From: Corynebacterium hindlerae
GTDB lineage: Bacteria; Actinomycetota; Actinomycetes; Mycobacteriales; Mycobacteriaceae
NCBI RefSeq assembly: GCF_014117265.1
Contig: NZ_CP059833.1
Location: 2,015,069-2,079,068 of the forward strand
Direction of reading: 5' to 3'
DNA length: 64,000 bases
Shown: positions 10,801 through 17,428 of the stretch, piece after piece
Layout: every line of letters begins with the position of its first letter
How positions within the stretch are numbered: the stretch's first letter is position 1
Made by a program: the position numbers and the translations under genes
The notes under the pieces: model-generated
Told to the model about the DNA's origin: nothing
What the model saw: the letters and a program-made list of their open reading frames with translations, nothing else
Database searches by the model: none

Positions 10801-10930
10801 GGATTCCCTTGCCTGGGCACTGCCGGAAACCGGTGTGCAAACGCTGGTGTGGGTGTTGATACTGGGACTGCTCATCCTTGGCTACGGCGTGTACCGTTGG
10901 CGACGTGATCGCGAGGAGGAGGACAGTTAG
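4859..10930 (+). CDS. Giant pilus tip adhesin with ten DUF5979-like repeats and LPETG anchor
   Basis: 2023 residues: signal peptide (about 1-37), a unique N-terminal region of about 420 residues, ten tandem modules (about 6260-10360 in DNA), one further cysteine-containing module, LPETG at 1988-1992, a membrane helix and an acidic tail. Each module starts with a lysine strand such as GTVNLSKTV and carries one cysteine near its start (for example YSCVPP, INCPDA, YECAVP) and a second about 50-60 residues later (CNITEAE, CTFSETRP, CSFTEIN), as in DUF5979 domains. The N-terminal region has CWIDQKEA and may be related to CshA-type adhesin heads; I see no clear von Willebrand A metal site. The ATG at 4859 follows a strong site (AGAAAGGA); an upstream ATG at 4817 overlaps the base pilin stop. 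Position and size suggest the tip subunit that binds host tissue; the ligand is unknown. Confidence 0.85.
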   Translation: MTTRTRINAFLAIVLCTLAMAGFPVVADRLPQAEAVTPATPPSNQSWSSSAWKYKDCSFRKSAGDATAEAFSDELCWIDQKEALGLGSTPKQVTKDLGRYTLTYMLSQVGEQPASQTGRIAVGTTASTALAPGVTTGFAYVDDSSLFGNTINGVSYFVPESGDSNRPVIKTNHDATWSRKFRFVYDQIKLIDKATGQQVPNPRFMVADAQQTARGTGSEVLTVHEPSEEVFAGPVARFTPALKNYSPACSVETNQENTFGPVPDPKWYARHNIGPADFGCLEWSGLVLSSNSQKAGMYLVSVPNATRIEVSTYSWSTQAFALALDFGRMRGNVAADTQQEKLATGQETSFDFTMGVRAGNATIPAPWQGPDTYTQVTRSLNMDAKNGLSSLDPQVFASTASGSQADQVFNRYDTVWTCTIPGRTDTIKTGSVPAGYKLTNDPATKKSELIADNPDNKPITCTVNWTPKFIPATLTLGKIREGSASSYNEFVDKTFEISYSCVPPHHGSKTDQQASDEFTKAYPTVKLTDTKKLKSGDTVDIAGLPSGAICNITEAESAKPAPDSGVDHALSWAGGSELAPSAGATLPARTVTLVPLGTGATSNSVRATNKYTAHTGTVNLSKTVLGDPVGSVIIGPRTYNFDINCPDANFRKTVELTLNGTNSLSGTTTLNGVPTGRNCTITPLTGLSDKERQTVKFDKRVLNVGANADVQPNSFDAYPFTIPDYPSGGAPTSINIDITTTYSWKTVPLTVSKHVTGPAAEKATGEYPAFSVNYECAVPGDASSNKSGVVELPADGTAVTIPEIRVGAECRVWEPPLAAGQQVDLSKTRVAGSKLDGTETVLDNAEAQSTAVITAVDSADPNQNKVVVTNAFRNKLGTVDVTKIVNAAGLTTELPASYDLGFDCGARSVEVAGNVRSVALRGTVNVSPNGTRTLSFKDSDAELAKAVNDAAGNMQVPYGNTCTFSETRPELTTTGILWSTDVNSVKVTVSGPTQTATVTNTYTASGDGLTITRVVAANPQMAGTLSYQLSCTNNGQPLVLPGDGAFQLADGENKQFSATDIPAGSECSLKADTYMPADKTRTVDGVTFPIRWTWEATFPENALGTEATLSGDSDSTSLSVPSIVVGDKSVVTITSSYDYVWTTYSAEKQVAFPGPSLISEERQRVAKDREFVVHFPCVAPYGETGNRAATLVDGKVTFTSRGIPVGSKCTAYEETAFTPAGVDLTQEVSFNGSPYVSALDQKATYIIKDSAANNKFTFRNSYKRRTTSVELNKIANTPIDLKAYENQFHTHAFTMTCVDPLVESRPALTTFNGSIQGEGQWVVEGVPVGAECQITGDNFGRLDLKETSDGRDLQTHLRPNSVDWDLTRNDATSLHDDKLPNDTTTSMFFATEDGSNVVNLTNNYEIIPAKLDFSKKITAANQAELDEVTKGGAVEFSYRCEGVGYTKGVIGPKLGSNLDVMLPNKITVDQFTETVSNPDGTVSKVYRPNFDLVVSSGALCTFTEVGASTDAVGFTKAVSINGEQGTSLEQRIVENSDQLQAFNFDNNYSRKMVPVRLVALKEGFLDGVSPEGYHLNVKCDDGRQTTAEVVQTLNQAQTTVSVTDATPPVAGQIVNLPAGSSCSLTVSGASLAALPTLEVTQGTRTPFIQFGDWVGHKKSDTNPTVSNPNIAPADVTAAMKQYEHKFVVPSDAVTTADGEVMTVAADVYYPQDTVDVTFTKEMAGSPEGTPSFEFSTNCIAGNSFTLSAGNSVKLPNVPVTKTCSFTEINDSLDNAQPILEVTSHGDRLGNIQVSNAFTEQDTAELHSVSAAVLPVTSATDTSSGGAPWSLVATNKYPALKITKRIAGAPISSVTGAVADMALIPHTQDSMEFTYTVENKGAIDLTKLSFVEPGLAGRTVIQPDGTEVTIDAEGNIPSEVCTLSGTDLNSGATATCTFTVKITEPHDQNFTYKPSDGKVTVTGTASAGVITASDSFGAFRPMDSLAWALPETGVQTLVWVLILGLLILGYGVYRWRRDREEEDS

Positions 10931-11825
10931 CGGGCAGCGGGCGTCGAAAAGCAAGCAGCGTAAACGACGCTCCTGGTTGTGGATCGTGCTGGGCGCGCTG
11001 CTGCTGCTTTACCCGATCGTTGCGACGCTGTGGAACGATCACCTGTTGCAGCAGCAAGCCCGGGAATACAGCACGAATGTCGAAAGGATTGAGCCTCGGG
11101 AAGAGATTCAGCGCCTGCGCCGCGAAGCCGAAGAATACAACGCGTGGCTGGAAACTGAGGGGCACCACGCAATGCCCCCAGAGGACAGCTCCCCAGGTTT
11201 CGACCGGTACATGGCAACGCTCAACCCGCCGGAAACCCAAGGCACGCTCGGGCGCATCTCGATTGAATCCATCAACGTGGACCTGCCGATTGCCCACACC
11301 TCGCGCCCCGCGGTGCTGTACCACGGGGCGGGGCACATGTTCGGATCCGATTTGCCCATTGGCGGGCTAGGGAACAACGTAGTGATCACCGCCCACACCG
11401 GGATGGTGAACGCGTCAATGTTTGACCAGCTCCCGACCCTGAAAAACGGGGCAATCGTGAAAGTGGAAGTGCTCGACGAAACGCTGTATTACCAGGTCAC
11501 AGGGCGAAAAATTGTGAAACCTGATGATTGGCGAGACATCACCTACGAACCCAACCGAGACAAACTCACCCTCGTCACATGCACCCCATACGGCATCAAC
11601 TCAGATCGCTTACTCGTCGAAGCTGACAGAGTGGACCCATCCAGCCTGGACGCGGGAGCGAAGTGGAAACTGCCACTGTCGTGGTGGATGATCCTGGACC
11701 TGCTGATTCTGTTAATTGTCTTCCTGATCCTGCTCATCGGGGAACGGCGACGGCGCAAGAGGAAGCAAGCGCGGGGCATGGATAGGGATTTGTCCCGGAA
11801 AACAAATCGCTATCAACACCCCTAA
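10905..11825 (+). CDS. Second class C-like pilus sortase, without a visible DPW lid
   Basis: 306 residues from GTG 10905, with membrane helices at about 23-43 and 259-279. Catalytic His164 (ITAHTG), Cys226 (TLVTCTPYG) and Arg235 (NSDRLLVEA) are present. In the lid region, where the first sortase has DPW, this protein reads PPEDSSPGF. It may therefore be regulated differently or have a distinct job, such as adding the base or tip pilin. The start is uncertain: the frame opens inside the tip gene, there is a purine-rich site (GAGGAGGAGG at 10912-10921) but no standard start codon just after it, and TTG 10878 or GTG 10905 are the options. Its stop overlaps the convergent thioesterase stop by 3 bp, marking the right edge of the pilus locus. 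Confidence 0.82.
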   Translation: MIARRRTVSGQRASKSKQRKRRSWLWIVLGALLLLYPIVATLWNDHLLQQQAREYSTNVERIEPREEIQRLRREAEEYNAWLETEGHHAMPPEDSSPGFDRYMATLNPPETQGTLGRISIESINVDLPIAHTSRPAVLYHGAGHMFGSDLPIGGLGNNVVITAHTGMVNASMFDQLPTLKNGAIVKVEVLDETLYYQVTGRKIVKPDDWRDITYEPNRDKLTLVTCTPYGINSDRLLVEADRVDPSSLDAGAKWKLPLSWWMILDLLILLIVFLILLIGERRRRKRKQARGMDRDLSRKTNRYQHP

Positions 11826-12808
11826 TCCGTCAACCGCACTTGCCGTTGCGCAACTAGTGGCCGTGGCGAGTACTGGGAGCGCAGTTCGCGGAGGGTTGCT
11901 GCGTGTTCGAAGAGGCGCTTGTCTTCCTCGGTGACCGGCGTGAACTGGCGGGCGGGTAGTGGGTTGCCGTCGATGTCCACAGCAACGTAGGACACAGTCG
12001 CATGAATGGCGGTTTCCAGGTGGGAGCGGCCGCCACGCGGTGCACCGGAGCGGACGTGGATGGACGTTTGCATCCCTCGTGCGTCGGTGCGGATGAGGCG
12101 GGCGTCTACCTCGATGAGGTCGCCGATCTGGATGGGGCGGTAGAAGCGGATGCCACCAGCGTAAACAGCGACGGTGTGTTCGCCGGACCATTCCATGGTG
12201 CAGGCGGCGCCGGCTTCGTCGATCCACTCCATTGCGGTGCCACCGTGGACCTTGCCGCCCCAGTTCACGTCAGTCGGTTTGGCCAGGAAGCGGGTGATGA
12301 GGCGCGGGGCGTCGGAAGGGCCGTCGTAGGTTTGCTTTTCCATTTCAGCCTCGATGGCCTGGCGCAGCTCAATGCGGGAGAGGGCGGCTTCGTAGACGCG
12401 TCGTTCTTCGTCGGTGGTGGGTTCGTAGGTGGGTACTGCCACGGATTTTCCGGTGGCGGTGTCCTTCGCCACGAAGATGACCAGACAATCGCAGGCACGG
12501 GTGAAGACACCTTCGCGAGGGTCTGCGGAGAACACCTCGTTGATGATGTGCATGGAGGAGCGCCCCGTCATAGCGATTCGGGAACGCACCTCCACCATGT
12601 GTCCAGAGGGGATCGGACGGAAGAAGTGAATGTGACCCACGTAAGCTGTGACGCAGTAAGTCCCGGACCACGATGTGGCGCACGCGTATGCCGCCTTGTC
12701 GATCCATTCCAGCACGCGTCCACCATTGATGCCGTGGTTGCCAGCCATGAGCACATCCGTCGGTGCGGCCAGGAAACGAAGAGTGATGGCAGGGGAGCGG
12801 TCCGGCAT
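11822..12808 (-). CDS. Acyl-CoA thioesterase, double hotdog
   Basis: 328 residues made of two hotdog domains. The first has NHGINGGRVLEWIDKAAYACA (split here for reference as GINGG then LEWID), the second KVHGGTAMEWIDEAGAA; both show the YciA/BFIT-type pattern in which an Asp near the start of the helix activates water. It hydrolyses fatty acyl-CoA to free acid and CoA in the cytoplasm. The start at 12808 (MPDRSPAITLRF) matches the usual N terminus and has GAAAG 7 nt upstream; a GTG at 12853 would add 15 unlikely residues. It is divergent from the SCP-like gene and shares an AT-rich promoter region with it. The same neighbour order before purF is common in corynebacteria, so this is core chromosome. 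Confidence 0.88.
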   Translation of the reverse strand: MPDRSPAITLRFLAAPTDVLMAGNHGINGGRVLEWIDKAAYACATSWSGTYCVTAYVGHIHFFRPIPSGHMVEVRSRIAMTGRSSMHIINEVFSADPREGVFTRACDCLVIFVAKDTATGKSVAVPTYEPTTDEERRVYEAALSRIELRQAIEAEMEKQTYDGPSDAPRLITRFLAKPTDVNWGGKVHGGTAMEWIDEAGAACTMEWSGEHTVAVYAGGIRFYRPIQIGDLIEVDARLIRTDARGMQTSIHVRSGAPRGGRSHLETAIHATVSYVAVDIDGNPLPARQFTPVTEEDKRLFEHAATLRELRSQYSPRPLVAQRQVRLTD

Positions 12809-12849
12809 AAGATGACTTTCAGATCGAGTAACTACATGAACGTAAGAAT

Positions 12850-12868
12850 TCACTATATATTCTTGTCA
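12850..12868. promoter_or_regulatory. Divergent AT-rich promoter between thioesterase and SCP-like genes
   Basis: CACTATATATTCT gives a -10-like sequence on both strands. It fits a start just upstream of the plus-strand gene and a roughly 40-nt leader for the minus-strand thioesterase. Confidence 0.4.
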
Positions 12869-12893
12869 CCTCAGCAACATGGAAGCCGAGCCT

Positions 12894-13274
12894 ATGCCTA
12901 CCCCCAAGAAAGTGGATCCCGCCGAAACCCGCGCGGCTGTCCTCGCCATCGCCGATTGGATTAGGGACGAGGATTGCGGGCAACGGCCGTCGAGAAGCCA
13001 GCTTGCCGACGCCACCCGCCTCACCGCCCGGACCCTAGCGCAGACCGCGCCGGGGCAGAGCGTGGAGCTGCGTGTGCCGCCGTTCGTGGCTGTGCAATGC
13101 ATTCAGGGGCCACGGCATACCAGGGGGACGCCACCGAATGTGGTGGAGATGTCGCCGCGCGAGTGGCTTCGAGTAGCAACGGGCATGGAAGCTTTCGCGA
13201 CAGCAAAAAAAGACTGCTCAGGCACCCGCGCGGGTGAGATAGAGCATTGGCTACCCATACTAAACCTAGGCTAA
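12894..13274 (+). CDS. Sterol-carrier-family (SCP-like) small protein
   Basis: 126 residues. The pattern (AVLAIADWIRDE, then RTLAQTAPGQSVELRVPPFVAVQ) matches the small actinobacterial proteins annotated as sterol carrier family, found next to purF in corynebacteria. The biochemical role is not established; a lipid- or maleylpyruvate-isomerase-like fold is assumed from the family. Two in-frame ATGs exist at 12879 and 12894; the second is chosen because GGAAG lies 8 nt upstream and the likely transcription start lies just before 12879. No membrane segment or signal peptide is seen. Confidence 0.7.
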   Translation: MPTPKKVDPAETRAAVLAIADWIRDEDCGQRPSRSQLADATRLTARTLAQTAPGQSVELRVPPFVAVQCIQGPRHTRGTPPNVVEMSPREWLRVATGMEAFATAKKDCSGTRAGEIEHWLPILNLG

Positions 13275-13351
13275 ACTTCGTTGTGACCTGCGGAAATAGT
13301 GGTTAGCATTATGGATTAGTAACGCCTGATATGTGTAAGGGAGCGTCCATC

Positions 13352-14068
13352 ATGACCGGCCACGACCAAGAATTTTTTGAACCACACGCAACGGGCGTGA
13401 ACTCTAAACTCAACTGGCTGCGCGCCGGGGTGTTGGGTGCGAATGACGGCATCGTCTCAGTCGCAGGCCTGCTGATGGGTGTGGCCGCCGCCGGTGCCGG
13501 TTCCAAAGAACTCATGACGGCAGGCATCGCATCCGTCGCCTCCGGCGCTGTCTCCATGGCGCTCGGCGAATACGTCTCCGTCTCCGCACAACGAGACACC
13601 GAACGACAGCTCGTGGCTAAAGAAAAGTGGGAGCTGGAGCATTTCCCAGACCATGAACATGCTGAGCTGGTCGGGATATTAAAAGAAAAGGGCATGTCGG
13701 CGGAAACGGCAGAGATTGCCGCCACTGAGATGGAGAACAGTAATGCTCTAGCTGCTCATCTCGATATGGAGCTGGGTATGGACGCGGAAGAGCTGACCAA
13801 CCCATGGGTGGCTGCGGGGTCTAGTGCCGTGTCCTTTGTAGTTGGTGCGATGATTCCGTTCCTGTGCGCGATTTTCGCACCAGTCCAGGCGCGGGTGTGG
13901 GTGATCCTGCTGGGTACGGTGGTGGCGCTCACCCTTACCGGTGGGTTGTCCGCGAAGTTCTCTGACTCTAGCAAGGGGCGCTCGGTTACCCGCCTCGTTG
14001 TTGGTGGCGCACTCGCGCTTGGGGTGACATACCTGATCGGTTGGCTTTTCGGGGTGTCGGTGACCTAA
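13352..14068 (+). CDS. VIT1/CCC1-family Fe2+/Mn2+ transporter
   Basis: 238 residues with about five membrane helices. The first helix contains the hallmark RAGVLGANDGIVSVAGLLMGVAAA, and the second GIASVASGAVSMALGEYVSVSAQRD is also diagnostic. A cytoplasmic acidic helical segment (about 84-145) with many Glu and His residues is the usual metal-binding domain. The protein probably exports or sequesters ferrous iron or manganese. AAGGGAG precedes the ATG at 13352 by 8 nt. Its 3' end is followed after about 30 bp by the purF promoter; it is not obviously linked to purine synthesis. Confidence 0.88.
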   Translation: MTGHDQEFFEPHATGVNSKLNWLRAGVLGANDGIVSVAGLLMGVAAAGAGSKELMTAGIASVASGAVSMALGEYVSVSAQRDTERQLVAKEKWELEHFPDHEHAELVGILKEKGMSAETAEIAATEMENSNALAAHLDMELGMDAEELTNPWVAAGSSAVSFVVGAMIPFLCAIFAPVQARVWVILLGTVVALTLTGGLSAKFSDSSKGRSVTRLVVGGALALGVTYLIGWLFGVSVT

Positions 14069-14099
14069 CCGGAATGTGGTGGTTGAGACCTAGACCGGC

Positions 14100-14105
14100 T
14101 ACGAT
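14100..14105 (+). promoter_or_regulatory. -10 box of purF, leaderless
   Basis: TACGAT ends 7 nt before GTG 14113. This arrangement favours GTG as the real purF start over the ATG at 14104, which lies inside the -10 box. Confidence 0.5.
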
Positions 14106-14112
14106 GAACACT

Positions 14113-15603
14113 GTGGTAGACGACCGTACTTTTAAGCGCCCGGATTTGGATGACCACGGTGAAAATGCCCCTCGTGAAGAGTGTGGTGTTTTCGGTGTGT
14201 GGGCCCCGGGTGAAGACGTTGCAAAACTTACCTACTACGGCCTATACGCTCTGCAGCACCGCGGGCAAGAAGCCGCAGGCATCGCGGTAGGCGATGGTGA
14301 TTCAATCGTCGTATTCAAAGACTTGGGCCTAGTCTCCCAAGTCTTTGACGAGCAATCCTTGGGTGCCCTTAAAGGCGACCTTGCAGTGGGGCATACTCGC
14401 TACTCCACCGCAGGTGGTGTCTCCTGGGAAAACTCCCAACCTATGTTCCGGGTTACCCCAGACGATATTGACGTGGCACTCGGACACAATGGCAACCTCG
14501 TTAACTACGTAGAACTGTTGGAAGAAGCCACAGCTCTGGGGCTGGTGAGCAAGGACTCCCACCCGTCTGACTCCGACATCATGACAGCGCTGCTGGCGAA
14601 CAATGCCCGTGACGGCAAGACGATCTTCCAATCTGCCCAGGAACTCCTTCCTCGTATCAAGGGAGCGTTCTGTCTCACCTTCATGGACGGCAAAAGCCTC
14701 TACGCTGCTCGCGACCCGCACGGCGTCCGGCCACTGTCCATCGGCCGTCTCGATTCCGGCTGGGTTGTTGCCTCGGAGACCTGTGCGCTCGATATCGTGG
14801 GCGCGTCTTTCGTTCGCGACGTAGAACCGGGCGAGCTGCTGCGTATCGACGCTTCCGGTATCCACAGCGTCCGCTTCGCGGAACCAACCCGCAAACTGTG
14901 CGTGTTCGAGCACGTCTACCTCGCACGCCCAGACTCCGTCATCTCCGGACATTCGGTCCATGCCAGCCGCGTGGAAATCGGTCGTCGACTGGCGAAGGAA
15001 TGGCCGGCAGACGCTGACATGGTGATGCCAACCCCAGATTCAGGCACACCAGCCGCAGTGGGCTACGCGCAAGGCTCCGGTATCCCATTTGGCCTCGGCC
15101 TAGTGAAGAACGCTTACGTGGGCCGTACCTTCATTCAGCCAACGCAGACTATTCGCCAGCTCGGTATCCGCCTCAAGCTCAACCCGCTCAAGGGGGAGAT
15201 CGCTGGTAAAAAGCTCGTAGTGGTGGATGATTCCATCGTCCGTGGCAATACTCAGCGTGCCTTGATCCGAATGCTGCGCGAGGCCGGCGCCGCGGAAGTA
15301 CACGTCCGTATTGCTTCGCCACCAGTGAAGTGGCCCTGCTTCTACGGCATTGATTTCGCGTCCCCAGGTGAGCTGATCGCGAACAACGTGGATGACTCAA
15401 ATGAGGCAGCCATGGTGGAGTCGGTTCGCGTGGCGTTGGGGGCGGACTCCCTCGGCTACGTCTCCGTGGACGGCATGGTCGCTGCCACCGGAGAACAGCG
15501 CGAGAACTTGTGCTGCGCATGCTTCGACGGCAAGTACCCACTCGGGCTGCCGGAGGGCAACGCCAATGCGGAGCTCGTGAAGACCATGCAGGCAGAAAAC
15601 TAA
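14113..15603 (+). CDS. purF: Amidophosphoribosyltransferase
   Basis: 496 residues; first committed step of purine synthesis, PRPP plus glutamine to phosphoribosylamine. A short propeptide precedes EECGVFGVW, whose cysteine (24 from this start) becomes the N-terminal nucleophile of the class II glutaminase after cleavage. The phosphoribosyltransferase PRPP-binding motif VVVDDSIVRGNT is near residue 365. Cysteines near the C-terminal end (NLCCACFDG) fit the iron-sulfur type of PurF. An in-frame ATG at 14104 is the alternative start, but it falls inside the predicted -10 box. purM follows after 22 bp, so the two form an operon. Confidence 0.95.
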   Translation: MVDDRTFKRPDLDDHGENAPREECGVFGVWAPGEDVAKLTYYGLYALQHRGQEAAGIAVGDGDSIVVFKDLGLVSQVFDEQSLGALKGDLAVGHTRYSTAGGVSWENSQPMFRVTPDDIDVALGHNGNLVNYVELLEEATALGLVSKDSHPSDSDIMTALLANNARDGKTIFQSAQELLPRIKGAFCLTFMDGKSLYAARDPHGVRPLSIGRLDSGWVVASETCALDIVGASFVRDVEPGELLRIDASGIHSVRFAEPTRKLCVFEHVYLARPDSVISGHSVHASRVEIGRRLAKEWPADADMVMPTPDSGTPAAVGYAQGSGIPFGLGLVKNAYVGRTFIQPTQTIRQLGIRLKLNPLKGEIAGKKLVVVDDSIVRGNTQRALIRMLREAGAAEVHVRIASPPVKWPCFYGIDFASPGELIANNVDDSNEAAMVESVRVALGADSLGYVSVDGMVAATGEQRENLCCACFDGKYPLGLPEGNANAELVKTMQAEN

Positions 15604-15625
15604 CCCAGGAGAAGTGAACACACCG

Positions 15626-16696
15626 ATGACTGACAACAACGAACAAGTGACCTCGTACGCTGCCGCTGGCGTGGACATTGAAGCTGGCGACCGCGCGGTG
15701 GAACTGTTCGCACCACACGCCAAGCGCGCTACCCGACCTGAGGTTCGCGGTAGCCTCGGTGGCTTTGCTGGACTGTTTGCCCTGGGCAAGTACAAGGAGC
15801 CACTGCTCGCTGCCGGATCCGACGGCGTGGGAACTAAGCTGGCCGTGGCTCAGGCTATGGACAAGCACGACACCATCGGCATCGACCTGGTGGCAATGTG
15901 CGTTGATGACCTGGTCGTCTGTGGCGCGGAACCACTGTTCCTGCAGGACTACATCGCCATTGGCAAGGTTGTTCCAGAGCACGTGGCTCAGATCGTTGCG
16001 GGTATCGCAGAAGGCTGCGTCCAGGCAGGTTGCGCGCTCCTGGGCGGCGAAACCGCGGAACACCCCGGCGTGATGGAACCCGACCACTACGACGTATCCG
16101 CTACCGCAGTGGGCGTTGTGGAAGCTGAGGAGCTCCTCGGCCCCGACCGCGTGCGCACCGGCGACGTACTGATCGCGATGAAGTCCTCCGGTCTGCACTC
16201 CAACGGCTACTCCTTGGCCCGCCACGTCCTGCTGGAAAAGGCTGCACTGCCACTGGATACCCACATGGATGAGCTTGGCCGCACCCTCGGTGAAGAACTC
16301 CTCGAACCAACCCGCATCTACGCCAAAGACTGCCTCGCGCTGGCCAACGAATGCGAAGTCCACACCTTCTGCCACGTTACCGGTGGCGGACTAGTGGGCA
16401 ACATGGTTCGTATCATCCCAGAAGGCATGGTCGCTGAGATGTCCCGTGCGACCTGGACCCCAGGCCCAATCTTCCGCACCATCGAACGCCTGGGCAAGGT
16501 GCCACAGGAAGAGATGGAGAAGACCTTCAACATGGGCATCGGCATGGTCGCCGTCGTTGCCGCCGAAGACCGCGACCGCGCGCTCGCCATGCTCACCGCA
16601 CGGCATATCGACGCCTGGGAGCTCGGAACCGTCCGCTCTGCCGCAGATGGGGAGAGCGACCGCGCCATCCTCAAGGGTGCACACCCGGACGCCTAA
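15626..16696 (+). CDS. purM: Phosphoribosylformylglycinamidine cyclo-ligase (AIR synthetase)
   Basis: 356 residues, normal length. It closes FGAM to aminoimidazole ribonucleotide using ATP, the fifth step of purine synthesis. Typical motifs are seen: YAAAGVDIEAGDRAV at the N terminus, AAGSDGVGTKLAVA for ATP/phosphate binding, GIDLVAMCVDDL and the glycine-rich GGETAEHPG. The ATG at 15626 is 12 nt after AGGAGAA; the GTG at 15614 directly abuts that site and is less likely. It lies just downstream of purF and is followed by a strong terminator, so the operon ends here. Confidence 0.95.
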   Translation: MTDNNEQVTSYAAAGVDIEAGDRAVELFAPHAKRATRPEVRGSLGGFAGLFALGKYKEPLLAAGSDGVGTKLAVAQAMDKHDTIGIDLVAMCVDDLVVCGAEPLFLQDYIAIGKVVPEHVAQIVAGIAEGCVQAGCALLGGETAEHPGVMEPDHYDVSATAVGVVEAEELLGPDRVRTGDVLIAMKSSGLHSNGYSLARHVLLEKAALPLDTHMDELGRTLGEELLEPTRIYAKDCLALANECEVHTFCHVTGGGLVGNMVRIIPEGMVAEMSRATWTPGPIFRTIERLGKVPQEEMEKTFNMGIGMVAVVAAEDRDRALAMLTARHIDAWELGTVRSAADGESDRAILKGAHPDA

Positions 16697-16712
16697 AAAA
16701 ATCTGCTTCATA

Positions 16713-16741
16713 AGCCGGGCCCGTTGAGAGGCCCGGCTTTG
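16713..16741 (+). terminator. Rho-independent terminator of purF-purM
   Basis: AGCCGGGCC and GGCCCGGCT pair around an 8-nt loop, followed by a short T run. Confidence 0.85.
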
Positions 16742-16789
16742 CATTAGTTCCTATGCTTGCGGGGCACCACACAAGCTGAACGCGAGACG

Positions 16790-16865
16790 TGGAATTCGAG
16801 TCTCGGTGAATATAACCCCATTTTTGTGCTGCACATTTGCTATTTCATCCGAGACTCGAATTCCA
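16790..16865. repeat. 76-bp inverted repeat, 17-bp perfect arms
   Basis: TGGAATTCGAGTCTCGG at 16790-16806 is exactly complementary to 16849-16865, around a 42-nt loop. Outside the perfect arms GCGAGA and GACTCGC continue the pairing imperfectly. There is no T tract, so it is not a simple terminator. The geometry (long arms, loop of about 42 nt) resembles the elements at 31.5 and 38.2 kb although the arm sequence differs. Confidence 0.7.
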
Positions 16866-16932
16866 GGACTCGCATTTTTGGTGGCGTGGCCCCTAGATCG
16901 GCACCTGCCCTAGGTCACCACGGGCACGGCAA

Positions 16933-16964
16933 AGCGAGGTAAGAGAATGTTCTCTTACCTCGCT
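16933..16964. terminator. Palindromic bidirectional terminator
   Basis: AGCGAGGTAAGAGAA and its exact complement flank a 2-nt centre (15-bp arms). On the minus strand it follows the DUF3073 stop and reads into TTTGCCG. It separates the purM and DUF3073 units. Confidence 0.65.
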
Positions 16965-16987
16965 AGAGCTTTGGGTTGGAGCAGGAG

Positions 16988-17200
16988 TTAGCGCTTGCCC
17001 GCTTCAGGAGCCTCGTCCCAGTCGTCTTCAACCCATTCCGCATATGGATCTTCGTAGTCGTTGGACTCGTCGTAGGAGGAGTCTGCTTGAGACTTTCCTG
17101 CGAGCTCGCGCTGGAGCGAGTCCAAATCCATATCCGGCGTGTTGTACTTCAACTGACGAGCAACCTTGGCTTGCTTTGCCTTGGCACGGCCGCGACCCAT
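16988..17200 (-). CDS. DUF3073 small basic/acidic protein
   Basis: 70 residues, with a basic N terminus (MGRGRAKAKQAKVARQLKY) and a very acidic, Tyr/Trp-containing C-terminal half (YEDPYAEWVEDDWDE). This is the conserved actinobacterial DUF3073 family, regularly found beside purM. Function unknown. The charge split suggests nucleic-acid contact by the front half, but that is only inference. The ATG at 17200 has a purine-rich AAGGGGG upstream. A palindromic terminator follows the stop. Confidence 0.88.
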   Translation of the reverse strand: MGRGRAKAKQAKVARQLKYNTPDMDLDSLQRELAGKSQADSSYDESNDYEDPYAEWVEDDWDEAPEAGKR

Positions 17201-17428
17201 GGCCTGACCCCCTTGGAGTAAACGGGGCGAACGGAAGACCGTCGCCCCAGGGCTTGATTTCTAAATAAGTGTATTCCTGTAAGACACAATAGCGGGTAGT
17301 GACGAAAAATGCTCAAACGGGGCTACGATTTTTGGGTTCGCGTCGCGAAAAATCTGAGGACCACACCACGGATAGCGCTGTTACCTGCGAAGATAGTGAA
17401 GTTAGGGCAAATGTGGTGTTACCCCGTG
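17201..17428. other. Intergenic region, no gene recognised
   Basis: Between the DUF3073 start and the ygfZ stop. It should carry the DUF3073 promoter. Short plus-strand open frames here have no start site or family resemblance. Confidence 0.5.

Noticed and set aside
12002..12964. 320-codon open frame opposite the acyl-CoA thioesterase
   Set aside because: Gly/Asp/Val-rich shadow with no start site; the minus strand encodes two clear hotdog domains.
15188..16375. 395-codon minus-strand frame across purF and purM
   Set aside because: It crosses two established genes and their junction, and has no family resemblance.
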